Positions 26,273 to 40,295 of a DNA stretch of 64,000 nt are shown one piece after another (position 1 is the first letter of the stretch; every line of letters starts with the position of its first letter). Source of the DNA: Salvator merianae (taxonomy: Eukaryota > Chordata > Lepidosauria > Squamata > Teiidae); the NCBI GenBank assembly GCA_003586115.2, contig QVOM02000034.1, positions 111,329,610-111,393,609 on the forward strand, given 5' to 3'. The notes beneath the pieces are model-generated. The model was not told the DNA's origin and searched no databases. It saw nothing but the letters and a program-made list of their open reading frames with translations. A program made the translations under genes and the position numbers.

Positions 26273-27278
26273 TATATATGCATTTTTAAGGAAAATAAAT
26301 CACAGAAATTTGGCTGAACAAAGTTATAAAAACTCGTGAAACTGATACAGACTAGAAAGTTATTATACATTCATCCTTCTCTCATCTTCTGAGAGAAATG
26401 GGCAGATACTGTGAGAGCACATTTATACTTATTTAAATGGTTTATCCTTTGAAGGTTTGTTTTGTTGGTTTGTTAGCATTGCACCATGTTATGGAATAGT
26501 GGTGATGGTGGTCTCCATATTTTAACAAAGGCAGATGAATTGGATTTATCCCTTTACTTTAATGAAATCTGGAATTCCATTTCCATTTCCTTTTACTTTG
26601 TTTAAAAAATAATCTGGGAAATATTGACTCTAGAGCAAGGAGGGAAGTAAAACTCCAGAGGCAATGTAAAAAAAGGTATATTTTTACACTTGGCAAATTT
26701 AAATAGATGCAAATTGTATTTTAAATTATATGTGGAAATTGTATTACCATAAGTGCATTAGAGTAACTATGGATCCCTTTGCTGCTCTCATACATAATTT
26801 TATGCTCATGAGAACCATTCCCTATCTTATAGAAAGCATGGAATAAATGTCTTTCAATAAGAATGAGTTGAGGGAGTTTTTTATTAGAACAGCATCATAA
26901 ACTCATAGAAATCTTAGCAAATTGACATTAGATCTGCTTTCTGTTCCAGAGTTCTTCATTTACAAATGCAGTGTCACAACAGTGCAAGTCAAAGAATTCT
27001 TTCTGGATGCTTCTATGGTTTTACTTTACAGCTACTTCCACATAACAAGTAAACTGGTGTAATTATCCTGGCATTAAGCTGGGGTTGCCAGACGTCTCTG
27101 TTGCTTTTCCAAAGCAATACCCATTGCAACATGCATAAAACACATTGCATTAACATAATAGGAAATCCCATAAAGATGCCTGGCTTGTTGTAATGGCTTG
27201 GCTTACCTACGTGACTGGCAAGGTGGATACAGTATTATCTCACTGAGAACTTCCTGGAGCTGCCCAAGCACGCAACAC

Positions 27279-27306
27279 CCCCTCCCTCCCTCCCTCCCTC
27301 CCTCCC
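27279..27306 (+). repeat. (CCCT)n microsatellite
   Basis: About seven uninterrupted CCCT/CCTC units. Confidence 0.9.
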
Positions 27307-28312
27307 AAAACAAAAACAAACCCCCCCTGAACAAACAACAACAAAAAAACAGAAGTAAAGGCGAGCTACAAGAAGTCCCCAGTAAGGCAGGATGTTATGC
27401 ACCTTGCAGATAAACTGGGCTTGGCAGCATATCTGCAAAGAAAAAAGCAAGTGGTAATATTGGGTTCTTGTATATATTCTACATTGCCTCTTGCTTTCTG
27501 AAGACAGCCTAAAATCAGTCTCCTCCAACTGTTGTATACCCTCCCATAGGTTTTGGACACTGACTTTAATGAGTCCCTGCTAGCACCACTGATGGAGTTA
27601 CAGTTCAAGTCATCTTGGTAATACCAGCTTGGCAAAAGTAGTTTACACAAAGGGAAATACTTACAAAATCCGAGGTGTTTCTTCACATTATGAAAGTATT
27701 TTATCTGTAAGCAATTGACTCTGGTAACCATGAAAACATGAACAAGAAAGGGATGGGTATTTATTTACATATTTATGAAAAAGAAAATTATGGAAGTATA
27801 TACATCTCTCTTTAAATAATTCTAAATCTTTTTTTTTAATTTGTATTTGGCATTTAAGCAGGTTAAATGCCACCCTGAGCAGGGCATAAAAATAGTGATC
27901 CTGTTCAATCCCTCTCATACATTTATGATAGGGATTGGACAACAACAAAAATGGTCAGCTGGATTGGATACAACTTCCCAGCACATGCCACCTTCAGTTC
28001 TGAAGAGGATCCAAACAGGAACCATTATGTTTTAGCAGTCTGCACTTATCTGGGAGACATTGGTGACTGCAAGGAGTTCAAGAGTAGAGGAGGTGTACAT
28101 GGGCTACTAAAGGAGGATTCGGTACTCTAATTTTCCTCTGTATACAGTGGATTGTAAGAATAGGGACACTTTCTGCTCTGCTAGAAAAAGTAGAAGTTCT
28201 CTTCCTTCCTCTTTAATTAACTGTAATTCTGGGCAGATTATTAATTTTTGTGGGGTGATTTCAAAAGCTACTAAAATGTAGAGGCCAGTTTGAGTTTTCT
28301 GTTCTCCAGCTC

Positions 28313-28697
28313 TGGACCTTTCCACACTTGCCTTCAATAGACTGGACTAAGTAGACCAACACTGCTAGGATGGATGGTTCTTGGTGCAGAACAAGGACAA
28401 CTGCATTGGGATGCCCTGTCCTGTTCTAGTCTCTGCACTGGCTCTGAAGCTCCTGCCAGCTTTGGAGCTGGTGTGGAGGGAATCCAAAAGGTCTGAAGGC
28501 TCAAAGGACCCATTGCAGTGGTGCTCCTTTTTGTGCCAGTGCATTAGGTCCCATGGCATACTGGATTATTAGAATGCTGGTAAACCCCTTTGGGCCTCCT
28601 GCTCCATTCCACACTCTATCCTGTATGGATGGTATGTACTAGTAGGGTAGAGGGCCTCCCTTAGGCCACACCAGTGTGTGGAAAGAAGACTTCTAAT
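28313..28697. mobile_element. GGCCTTT-end family copy, 'tagactggac' subfamily
   Basis: The left end is GGACCTTTCCACACTTGCC and the right end 'caccagtgtgtggaaagaag'. The interior 'agactggactaagtagacc', 'ctgcattgggatg' and 'gaccca..gcagtgg' is shared with 56432-56760. Confidence 0.5.
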
Positions 28698-29929
28698 ATA
28701 CGTACCGTCCAGTCTACCAGCAAGTGCACAATTGCCCTCTGTTAGATCCTGTGGCATCGCCTGTCAGAGAGATTCACAGGCAGAGACACTTGCAGTGCAG
28801 GAGCCTACTGTGCCTGAGGGTGACATGCCACTTCCTGGGTTTGCATCTCCACAGGCCCATCTACTCAGTTCACTTCATCATCCCTCTTGGTTAAGCCTCT
28901 CTCTTTACTGCTGCTCATCTCCCTTCCTTTTCTTCTCTCATTATTGCTGGGCGAATGAGCCATTGGCACAGGCACTTCAAGATACTTCAGCCAGAGTGCC
29001 TTGTTTTCATAAAGGACCATTGGTTTTTATAGTGATGTGGGGTAAAAAATGCAGGAAGAGGAGAAGGAGGAACTGACAGGTGAAAAGCAGTGGATTAGTC
29101 TAGCAGGATAGTAGCAGAAAGGGGTAGGAAAATGTCAGAGACTTTGCATAGGTTGAGGTGGACTGGGTACTCTTCCACTGCCAATATATGGTCGGATAAT
29201 GCAGTCAACATGAGGGGCAGTTTGTTCCTCACCTGTCTCTTTAATATGTCTAATGATTGGGCTGGCCCTGAATGCAAAACATGTACACGCTCAGAATGCA
29301 TGTGACCATCAGTGAGCAAAAATGTATTTCTGAAAGAAGCAAAGATTTTTGTATTTTCTCAGTATGCTTGAGACAGATTAGAAGACATTATGGGGACGTC
29401 TAGATGAGAACTGTTTCTAGCTGGCCAAAACACATATAGGGTCTAATTCAGTGAAAGCCATGTAAGATGCTTCAGAGGCAGGAGATGTTCTGCAATCTTT
29501 TCCCCTCCTCTTCACTCTTCCAGGAAAAAAAATGGATGAAAGTGGAGATTGGGGCAATGCTACAATGTTTGTGTGGTATTCTTTCTCACTCTCCCCACCC
29601 CAGGAAAGGGTGGGAAGCTTCTGAGAAACAAAAATGCTACACTTGTTGTCCAGGGCTGTCCTCAGCTGACCTATCACCTGTGATGGTTAGGCACTTCCTG
29701 CTCAGGGAATTGTGAGGGAGTGAATGCAATTAGCTCCCCTAGTCAAAGTTTTCAGGAGATGCACTGTGAGCTCCTTAATGGGCTCTTCTGCTAAGGTGAC
29801 TTCCATCTCTGGAAGAGTGGTTTGGGAATGCCCTTTGGCTAGAGAAACAAGTGGGAACTTCCTCTCAAAAGTGCTCCTTAATCAGCCCCAACACCCTGCC
29901 TATAAGGAGGTTTTGTTTTTGCTGTTGTT

Positions 29930-30016
29930 CTCCCTCCCTCCCTCCCTCCCTCCCTCCCACCCAANNNNNNNNNNNNNNNTCCTGCCTGCCTCCCTCCCTC
30001 CCTCCCTCCCTCCCTC
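29930..30016 (+). repeat. (CCCT)n microsatellite containing an assembly gap
   Basis: CCCT units run on both sides of 15 N bases at 29965-29979, so repeat length is unknown. Frames spanning the gap are artefacts. Confidence 0.95.
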
Positions 30017-31212
30017 TTTTTCAACTGAGAAAAGTTCTTCTACTTCTGGATTAAAGTTTGTTAAGGCTAACTGAGTTGCAACTAGGATCTGATCCAACAT
30101 ACATCAACAACAATAATTAGACAACCATTTGTTGCCCTTTCACACTACCTAAAATCTTTGGCCTGAATCAGTTACCTCACTGCCTAACGGTAGTTTCCCT
30201 GCCTCAAGGTGCTTTTGGTGGCACCTGCCAGTAACCTCAGCCAATGGGAACGTTAGCTGGTGGCAGCTGGAGTCCAATAATGACTACTGGACAAAAAGGT
30301 CAGGCACTCTCCACTTAAGCATAAAGTAATTGTCTGAATTCTTGAAATGTACTGCTTTGAAAGGAAGCTGCACAGTCTATTATTCTGACCTTTTGAATTA
30401 CTGAGTAATATTATTGTCTTGTACTCCTTTTCAAATGTCAGTTGAACTCTCAAATCAAATCTGTAGGTTCAGCCAATCCAAATATCAGGTCCTGAAAAGG
30501 TTACAATGTTAGAACATGCTGTTGCTTTTGACAGGTTGCATCGAACTGCTGGCTCCTGACATATGTTTGGCCAATGAAAACAGAAATCACGATGCGAGAT
30601 ACATGTAGCGTGCAGTACAGATTTGTTCTAATGGGCAATGATTATTGAATTCCTAGCTGAGTTGGTATCTAGTCCAACAGGCTTTTGTGTGTGTAGCAGT
30701 GGCTGGGGCTCATTGTGGCTGGTGGGTTGAAAGGCAAGGCAGCTAAAAGGGATGAGAAGAGAAGGAGCTAATGGTAGGCGAAACATGGTAAGGCTAGTAT
30801 TCTGCACAAACCCACACAAACACTGACCCTACTGAACATATTGGACTACTATGAATTGAAACCTGAAGGAGAAGGGGACAGTAGACTCAAAAGATGGAAC
30901 ATCATTGGGCCACCTAACTCAGGAAGGAGGGGAAATCCTAGTTAGGGTTCTTTAAATGCATATTGCAGCAGAGACACCACATACTCCTGGACCACCCAGA
31001 GGTGGTTGTAAGAGCAAAACACACATGGTTCCATTGAGGACAACAGTGCATGATTAGACCCCACAACCAGGAATTATTACTGTATCTTTACTATGCAGAT
31101 TTTTAAGAATCCATGCAGATATTTGCTTTTAAAAAGTCCTTGGTAAAGATCAGGATTAAATGTTCACGGAAGCTAAAATGGGTCAAAATTTTATCCCAAT
31201 CTATCCCTAATC

Positions 31213-31400
31213 AGGAACGGGGATAACATAATAAACATAAGAACATAAGAAATGCTCTGTAGGATCAGGCTAATGGTCCATCTAGTCCAGCAGCCTTTTC
31301 TCACAATAGCTAACCAGTTTCTTATGGAAGTCACAAGCAGGACATGAGCACAGAACTTGCCCTGCTCCCCCGCTCCCAGTAGCTGGCACATAGAGGTGCT
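31213..31400 (+). mobile_element. Dispersed reptile LINE-derived repeat
   Basis: 'aacataagaacataagaaa', 'ggatcaggctaatggtcca' and 'tctagtccagcagcc' match a repeat very common in squamate genomes. Recognised from memory; class not certain. Confidence 0.55.
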
Positions 31401-31914
31401 GCCTCATTACCAGAAATAGTCACACAGTCAGCAAGACTGGTAGTCAGTGACAGATTAGCACACTCTGGAAGACTGTGTATAACTAAACAAAATTTGTGTA
31501 TTGCTGTTGTCAATGGAGTGTTGCATTTATACTCATCTTCTATGGTTAAAATACCAAACAAAATACCAAACAAAAATAATCTGCATGCAGTCACACACCT
31601 GAAGGTATCAAGACTGACTTGTTGGTTTTCTGATTAATTTGTACCAAACCACTTTTACTGTATTATTGCATTATAAAATACAATGACACTAACCAAGAAT
31701 AGTATATTAACCCCGCACTAACCATTTGTTTTTTAATTTTTAGGTGAACCTATTCACAGAGGCTTAAGTAGCTATGCAAGATTAAATGAAAAAGGTTCTT
31801 ATTTGAAAAGCCCAAGACTGAAGTAACTTGCTACTTTTCAGTGTTTGGGACCCAGGATGTCAGAAACCAAGTTAATTTTTTCAACCCATTTTGCATATGT
31901 GTTTATTATCTGGG

Positions 31915-31962
31915 ACCTCAGGCTGAAGAGTGGCATATAAATGTAAATAAATAAATAAACAA
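31915..31962 (+). mobile_element. SINE/LINE 3' tail
   Basis: 'gaagagtggcatataaatg' followed by (AAAT)n matches the 3' end shared by squamate LINEs and the SINEs they mobilise. Confidence 0.5.
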
Positions 31963-32879
31963 TATTTTAAAATGTGTCAATCAGCTTAATGAGGTGTTTG
32001 GCCTCTCTATGAACTCTGGGCGCAGAACTAAACTCAGCTAGCTTGTAAAAAGTCAAAAGAAAAAAACTGGGGGAAGAAATTGGATTATTTAAAATCCCAA
32101 TTGAAATGAGTGGTGGGGTAGTCTTCTATTCCAACGTGTTTTCTCTGGAGGCTTAAACATTTACAGCAGGCAGCTGAAAGTTGAGGTTTTGTTCCTTTTG
32201 GCAGATTTCTGATAGTGGTCCAAAAAAAAAAAAAAAGACTGTAGTTAAAGACCAGGGAGTTGCTACTATTTTAGATCAAATGGAGAAGAATCAACCCCAA
32301 GTATTCCAGTGCAATTGCCTGGTGCAGCTCCCCTCTCAAAACATCTTGCAGCAGGATATGTGTGCACATAGCCTAAATTTGGAAACACATCTCCTGCTGG
32401 TGTTTTGTTCCTCCCTGCTAAATAAGACTTAATAATCTTGATGCCTATTAAAAGCTGATGTGCTTCCAATTAAAGCAACTCAAACCTGTCTCCATATAAA
32501 CCTTCCCTTCTTAGATAGTACAAAATGTCACCAGGGCTTAAAAGGGTATCCTTCTTTGTTCTTCTGATTTTAATTATCTCGGGTGTGCTTCATTTATCAC
32601 ATGATGAACCTGGCGGCATATAAATCTCCTGGTGAGAATGCAATTGTGCATTCAGTGAAAATAAATACTCTCTTTTGAGCTGACATTTTTCTATTGTGGC
32701 AGTAATGGATTATCACTTCTCATCACAATGAAACGGCACAGCAAGAGGGACGATCTCAGTAGAAACAGGAGTTCATTATGTTCCTATCAACGGCAAGTCA
32801 AGAGCATAAACCACCCTATACATTGCTTCTCACAAGCATGTAACTTAACAGCAGCCATTCAAAGTGATTATATATTTTA

Positions 32880-33047
<168 letters not shown>

Positions 33048-34574
33048 TTAAATAAGAATACCAACTATACTCTCAGTTTTTTCTTCTACCAACAAAAAGA
33101 GCCTTCATTCTTACATACTGTATAATTGCAGTTAACTACTGACTACCAGCATATGTCAGTGTTCTGAGTGTTAAGTCATTAAAAAGAAAAAAAGAAAAAG
33201 AAAAAAAAAATGCTCAGAAAAGTGCTACTCTCTTAAATTCACAAGGCAGAATCAAAAGCACACTTGAAATTTTTGTCATGGATTGTACAGATACACCCTC
33301 TCTACAGATACACGTCGTTTCCCAGCCTCCAAGTTTGTAAAGATCTAGATGCAACACCTAGGCCAAACCAGAGCTCCAGAACAGGAATGGACCCCTCCTA
33401 GACCTAGACAGAAGAAGCCCTAATATCTTCTGCATATAAAACAAATGGTTTGCCTCCTATCTCCAGGCCCTCATTAGTTTGAACCCTCAATTAGATAATG
33501 CTCAAGGAGGTAATGAAGTTGACTTTTTTTTTTCTTTTTTAAGTGAAGTAACCAGTTTCCCACTTTTTGGAGTAATCAAGGAGTAAACAGCAATGCATTC
33601 CTCATTTTTTAACCATTTCGCAAATTTTGTAATACAGTTCTCAGCTAGAAAATTTAGATAACAAAAGAATAGAAAAAAAATATTTTAGGCCCAAAGCAGA
33701 TACAAAAATGTATCTTTTGTGAAAACAATGCAAAAACTATAATGCGTTATTTTGTGCTTCTAGGATCAAGAGAGGACATGGACCAGCAACAGTGTTTCTT
33801 CACTATTTCTCAACACAATCGATGAAGTTGCACTTCCTGCGGGCATTAATCTGAATGTCTTTCCTCAAATTGTACTACAGCTAAAAGTTTTCCTTGAATT
33901 TTGATATGTGGACTATGGCTTCTTGAAAAGTTTAGAGTAGGTTATGCTTCACAAACCTTTCTGTATGCTCTGCATTTCAGACTAATACATCTTTTGCGTA
34001 TTTCAGATGTGGCCATAAATGTATGCACGAACCTTAGCTCTTCATTTTCATATGCACAGACATTTGCCTGAAATATTTTCCAACCAGATAACCTCAAAGG
34101 GCATATCTATCTACTTTGCAAAATTTACTTATTTATTTTTGACTTTCAGGTATCACTTTTAGCTTCAAAAACAGCCTGAAAGTACATTGCAGTAAAATAC
34201 AGGGAAGAATTTTATCAATGATATTATTCTCAAGTTTAAAAACTAACATGCACACGTGACTTTCTCCATACTTCCAGCATTACAGTTAATCAATTAGGTT
34301 TTCATAGCAATGGAACCTGATTAGGAATGTTGGTGCATGTTTCTTTAGGGGAAGAATGCTGAAATTCTTTAAGCAATATGGATAGAGTATCTGTGTGATC
34401 GATGGAGCTGTAATTCTGGATTTACTTGGTATTATATTTCACTGAGTTGATTTTTGATCTAACTAATAATTTCACAGTAGTCTTATGGAGAAACAAAATA
34501 AAGCAGTAACGCTGGAAGCAGCTTTTGAATCTAGTCACTAAATCTCAAGGTATCCAAGACTGCTTCTGCAATTC

Positions 34575-35000
34575 ATGCCTTAGTGTGGAATATAGAGTAC
34601 CTTTCCTGGTCCAAATCAAGCAGTTTGGGCCAGGAAGGTGTAGCTGGTGGAGACTGCACCAACAACCATCTGTATGATAGCTGTCAGTCCTGGCCTAAAT
34701 CTGGGGTCTGGGGACAAAAGTTCCCTGGCCTCCAAAGTTGCAGGCCAAGGATTTTCTTTTTGTGTGACATGCTGCAATTGGTCCCATTCCAGGGCCATCT
34801 CTGGGAGCCTAGCAAAATTGTGCTGGGCTCTGCATAGTGCTTGGCATAATCCAGCTGTCCACATGGTGGACAGCTGGACTGGTCTCCTGCCAGGAATGCT
34901 TTGGAGACCAATTTAAAGAGGTATCCCATTGGTTCATCCCTGGCATTATTTTCATGCCAGGGAGTCGGTCAGCAACTAGTGACCTCACAGAGCATTCCCC
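34575..35000. mobile_element. Possible DNA transposon, TTCCACA-hairpin subfamily
   Basis: It has 'catgccttagtgtggaata', 'caagcagtttgggcc', and a hairpin 'cagctgtccacatggtggac' ending 'agctg'. Termini are not clear. Confidence 0.35.
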
Positions 35001-36413
35001 ATGACTGTTCAAGTGTGCAGATCTTATATTCTCTGCAGAGGCTTTCCAACAAACCTCTATATCCCCAATCATTCTGAATTCTGTATCTTTAAGAGTTTTA
35101 ATACAAAGAATTCCAGATGGGTTGCAACCACCAAGAAGGCCATCTCCTCAGTCACCGTAGTAAGATGTACAGTTGCTGGTGAGACCATATGAAATCTATT
35201 ATGATAGATTTCTAGGTCCCAATTTATTCTACACTGGAGTAGAAATAAAATTTAGTTTAAATAACATATCATTTACTTAAAGGATACAGGTATCTGTTAC
35301 CTGTCTTACAAACATACATTGTCATCACTTGTACAACACTGTTTCGTTGTTACACAACTGGAAAAAATATGATTACTTCTGAATATTTGTTTTACAACAT
35401 GGTTTTACTTTTATGTAGTTGGTAAAACATATCATTTGCTTGGTTTTTTTTTTTTATCGTTTGCATTTTCATCCCCCCCCCCCCAAGTATTGGTGCAATT
35501 GTGTAAGTTTTCAATACTACCATTTGCTCTCCAGGCGCTATCAAAGCTGCATCTAGACATTGCTTATTTATTCCACTATGCTGGGATATTCCAGAATAAA
35601 GCATGGATATTCTGAAATATCCAAGCAATCACTTACATAAGTTACATAAGTCCACAGTAGTTTTGGTGAGCCCAACTAAAGCATAATGCAAGGGATGACT
35701 TTATGCAGGAGTCTTTCTGGAAAAAGAATGATTGGGAAAATCATTCTGATGCAAAAGGAACCTTTTCCCAGACCTAACTTTACCCTGCCAGATGACAAAC
35801 TAGCATGTTTTACTGGTTTTACATGTTTTACATGTTTAATGGTGCCTGGTGGGAGGGAGTAGCAGAAATGAGGTGAGAATCTTTCAAGAAGCAAAAGTGT
35901 GGTAAGAAATTTTGATGAAGCAGAATAAAAGGCAAATTGGCAGGCAAATTATTCAAGAAAGGACTTGGGTGGTGGTGAGAGGTAGATAGAGTTAAGTGCA
36001 AATGAGATCTTTGTGATGAGGATTCTTCATTGCTGGAGGACAGCTAGAAAAGGCAACAGAACTAGAAATGGGAAAGCTTAATGAGAAGAAATATTGAGAT
36101 ATTATTTTTTAATTCTGTGATGTGTTGAAGCACATCAGAGGTATGGGGAAGAGTACTGTCGACAGAAATCCACTGAGCAAACAAAAACCAGTACTGTATT
36201 TGGGAAACCTCTACAAGGTTCTGTTGAGAGGAACAGCAAGATATACGGAGTGCAAGCTGGCCCACAGAAGGCAAAGTGGAAACATTCCATAGGAAGAGGG
36301 ACAAAACCAGTGTAAGATCTAGGATCTTCAGAGATCAGGGAAATGATTGACAATGTGGATATCTCAGTGACTCTGCCAACAGAGTGAAGAAGAAAGAGGA
36401 CTTAGGAACTGTC

Positions 36414-36860
36414 AGAATATAGAAATCATATAGGCCATAAGCTAATGCCAGTTTACCATATAGAGTCTGTTATTTAGAGTTGAAAGTTACTGAACAGCTA
36501 ACATCCTGTTATGTTGTAACAGCTTTGGCTAGTGTGTAGTAGATAACAACTAACCTGCGTCAACATGGCAGAGCCTAAGCGTGAGAAAGACATATTGCTT
36601 ACAAACTGATATGAAATGGGAATGAGTCATACTAAGCATGGATGTGTAATATAATGCCTGACCATTGTCTTATGTAAATGTATGACAGAATGTACTAATG
36701 AAGATTGATCTTATGCTGTAACAACAATGTACAGTAAACAGAAACTGCTTTTTAACTAACTTTGCTATTTTTACTATGGAACCAAGCTACAATAAAAACA
36801 AAGCTTTATAGATTACTCTGCTGCATACAGAGTATTTTTCTACTCCCTCTACTTCATGGA
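36414..36860 (+). mobile_element. Candidate solo LTR
   Basis: The segment starts TGTCAG, carries a polyadenylation-like AATAAAAAC at about 36790 followed by a T-rich stretch, and ends CTACTTCA. TG...CA ends with a late AATAAA resemble a retroviral long terminal repeat. I could not find a convincing target duplication or internal viral genes. Confidence 0.25.
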
Positions 36861-36909
36861 AACATCTGTAAGTTTTCTGCGAATTGCACTGCGCACTCTA
36901 GGAACATTG

Positions 36910-37349
36910 GATCCAGGGTCCTTTCTGGCTGGAACAGCTTACTTTTAGGCTGGAACAAGAGTCTCTTAAGGTAGCATCTGAGCCTCATTGGTCCACACAT
37001 AAGTGTGGACCTGTGAGGTCCCAAACCCCAGGAATATTGGTAATATTGGCAGGACAGCAGGCCCTGGTCCAGAACATGGAGGCATGCAGAAGGCCTCCAT
37101 TTTGGTGGCATATCAAAGTGCACTGCCAAAATGGATCCTCCTAGGGCTCCAAGGCTAGAATCTTTCATTCTTAGCCTTTGGAGCCCTTGGAGGCCAGCCC
37201 TGAAGCACCAGTGTGGGGATTGGTCTGGATCAGTGCCATTGCACAGACGTTGTTCCAGACCATGCCTTTCCATAGTCAGAACCAGTAAGCCTGGCTAGTC
37301 CAGATCTACTGGTTCAGACCATGGGATTTTCAGTGCAGAAAGGCCTTAA
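36910..37349. mobile_element. DNA transposon, TTCCACA-hairpin subfamily
   Basis: It contains 'ggtccacacataagtgtgga', 'tttcattcttagcctttgga', 'catgcctttccatagtcag' and the right end 'cagtgcagaaaggcc'. These motifs are colinear with 10440-10858. The left limit is uncertain. Confidence 0.5.
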
Positions 37350-39862
37350 AGACTGTTTGTAGTCTTAGCAAGACAAAAAGCAGCATAGCCTCTGAAAGAA
37401 GAATTTTCAAGCAAACCAAAAAGTGGTATACCACATATGGATTTTATCGTGGTCCCAGTTCTAGTCCCGGTCCGGTTTTGTTTTTGTTTTAAAATAAAGC
37501 CTTATCCATGACAAGCCATGCCCTGTTTCTCATATTTACAGCATTTGGTTTGATGGTGGGTGAAAGAAGGATTTTCCCACTCCCTGCCTGCACAATGAAA
37601 TACAGTTCTGCCCCATCTGTTTGTAAATTCAGGTCCACGTATGGTAACAGGTTCAATGTAACAAACTGCGCATTGCTTTTACAGCCATGTGTTTAAAGAG
37701 ATGAGCAGTGTTGGTGAAGTCTAACACTATATACTGTCTTCATATTAACTGCACAATTGGAAAAGCACCCTAATAAATGTCAGGGATCTCCAGATTTAAC
37801 ACGTACTGCAGATATCATCCTTGTCTCACGTTCCTTTTAAATCTGCAAAATGATATTTGAAATTCAATGAAGTGGCAATTCTACTAAGCTTGATTTCAGT
37901 TGCCGTGACTTGTAAAGGCATACATAAATAAAATACTGGTGGAAGGAATACTCAAGTACTCAAGTGCAGGAAAACGTTAGGACACCAAATCTGATTCCTC
38001 TCCATTCTTGACACTTGCCAACACCTTGCACTAGTGATCTACCTAAATGGGATTTTTTTGTTCTTAAACAGAACGAAATTACTTTGGGAGGCTCAATTTG
38101 AATTTGCTAATGTCCAGGAAAGGCTTAATTTGTTCAGTAAACAAAATGCCTGCTGTCGCACAGATAATATAGGTGCTGACAGCCTATGCTGATGGATTCT
38201 GAATACACTATGAAGGTTCTCGGGAGAATAACATCCCTTTGGTGGCAAAGTTCCGACTGTGTTGGTAAGGAAATGATTCAGTGACTGACTCCAAGGACAG
38301 ACAGCTTCAACACTGGGGGGTGGGGAAGAAGTGACAATCGTGGTGGCCATGTCAAGAACATTTTAACATTTGTGAGCCAAGGCCAATCCTGTTAATATTA
38401 TCCCCATCGTGCACTTTCCCAACTCCACCCCTCCCCATTTTTCATCAGTGACCTAGTGATTTATACATTCCAATACTTTTCTTCCCTTTTCTTTTCTTTC
38501 TTTCTTTTTTTTTTTTGAGCCTCTTATTTTCACACTTTCTTGATACCATTCTTTAAATGTCAGCGCTTTGGAGAATGCCAGACACTGATATTTGTTCAAA
38601 TACGAAGACTCTCTCTTTCAAGAGAACTCTGTTAATGATACCTGTTACTGCCTTCCATTGAAATAAAAGGTGAAAGTTAAATGTAAACTAAATAAACATA
38701 CTTAGATGGCCACAGATTTATCCGCAAATACCTTTTGATTTCGGGCACGATCAGATTGGGCTTTTTAAATTCATATCTTTATGATTATGTGCCCGCTCAC
38801 CAGATGCCCCCCCCATGCCTTCCAAACAGGTTTTCCTGAATATATGACTCAAACTTACTATGATGCAGCCTACCATGAGTATTCTGATACTATCCACCGA
38901 TTGACCACCTAGTGAGAAATCCCCACCTCTTTGCTGCAATAGTTCCAGGGTGAGTGCCTCTCCTGAGTGGCTTGTCAGTGACTGAACAGTTTTAGTCCCT
39001 CTTCTCCTGTTTTACAAATCAACAGGCCACTATTGAACACCAAACATAAGCTGACTTTTTTTTAAAAAAACAAAAAACTGTATCTGCTTGAGAGATGAGT
39101 TGGCTTTGGTCCCTGGCAGTGAGGCTCCTCTTTCTGTTCTGTGGCTTTAACGTGTTTGTGCAGAACTTTTTAATTGCCTACAAACTTGCTTAAAATCTGT
39201 TGCTTCATCATGAAGTAGATGGAAAGCTGAGTTTTGTGCCATGAGTCTGCAAGATTAATAGAAACTTGGATTAAAAAAAACAAATGTTTCCTGCAAAGTT
39301 TTTCTAAAGAAAGATGACTCGGTGGGATGCAAGAAAGGCAAGGTGCCTTTACGCTCAACAGAGAGTGCACTAAAGGGAGACTTGAGATGGAGTCAGCCTC
39401 CTTAATTGCTATTTCATGGGTAGTTTTTCCAGCAAAACCCACTAAACATAATCCTGTGAAACTATCCCTGTGGATTGCTTTGAATTTAGGATCCATGTTC
39501 TGAGACGGTTGCTATTTTGCTCAGTGCAAAGCGTGAGGGGGAATGTTCCTCAGTCCATTGGTAGCTGGGAATTTTCCTGCCTGTGACCTGATTGGTCGAT
39601 CATTCATAGTGGCCATTCCCATTGGCTAACCCCAACCCAGCCCAAACAGCAAATCTCCCTGAGAGTTTTAATTTCCCATCTGTGGAAAGGACAAATAATT
39701 GCAGGCTTGGAAATGCGGTAAGTGATTTTTAAGATTTTCAATCTGTCCTTTGAGCCTCAAAGTCACCCTGGGGATGACCCTAAACACATGTGTGACTGCA
39801 TCTTTTCTTATTCAATTTTCTGTCCCCACACTGTATTCAAAACAGCACCAAAAACTCAAGAG

Positions 39863-40295
39863 TAGGGATGTGCACGAAGGCAATTTCCCCACTTCGCTTT
39901 GCAGCGCTGCGAAGCAACGGTACTTCATTTTTGCACGAAAATGAGAGGCGTGAAAAGGGCGCCTTTCGTTTTTGCTGCGAAAATCTTCACAGCGACCGGA
40001 CCAATCGGAAAAGGAGAAAAATCAACGCAAAGGGAAGACCTTCGCGGCGAAGGTCTTCCCTTCGCGCTGATTTGTCTCCCTTTCTGATCGCTGCGCTGTC
40101 TCATTCCCCCTAGTCTGTCAGCACGTGCGCTGACAGACTAGGGGGGGAATGAGAAACCGGTAAATGGTGAAGGTCCCAAAATGCAGCAAAAATTGAGGGG
40201 ACTTTCGCCATTCGCGTTCGTAATTTATTTTGCCCTTCGCATTAGATGCGAAAATATCAAAGACAGAGTGGCACGAAGCTTCGTGCACATCCCTA
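39863..40295. mobile_element. Young hAT-type MITE with perfect target duplication
   Basis: Ends TAGGGATGTGCACGAAG / CTTCGTGCACATCCCTA are perfect inverted repeats. They are flanked by an 8-bp duplication CTCAAGAG at 39855-39862 and 40296-40303. The 433-bp body keeps many CG dinucleotides, suggesting recent insertion. Two internal palindromes stand out: 40030-40062 (16-bp arms, 1-nt centre) and 40100-40153 (about 24-bp arms, loop ACGTGC). No coding capacity. Confidence 0.95.
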
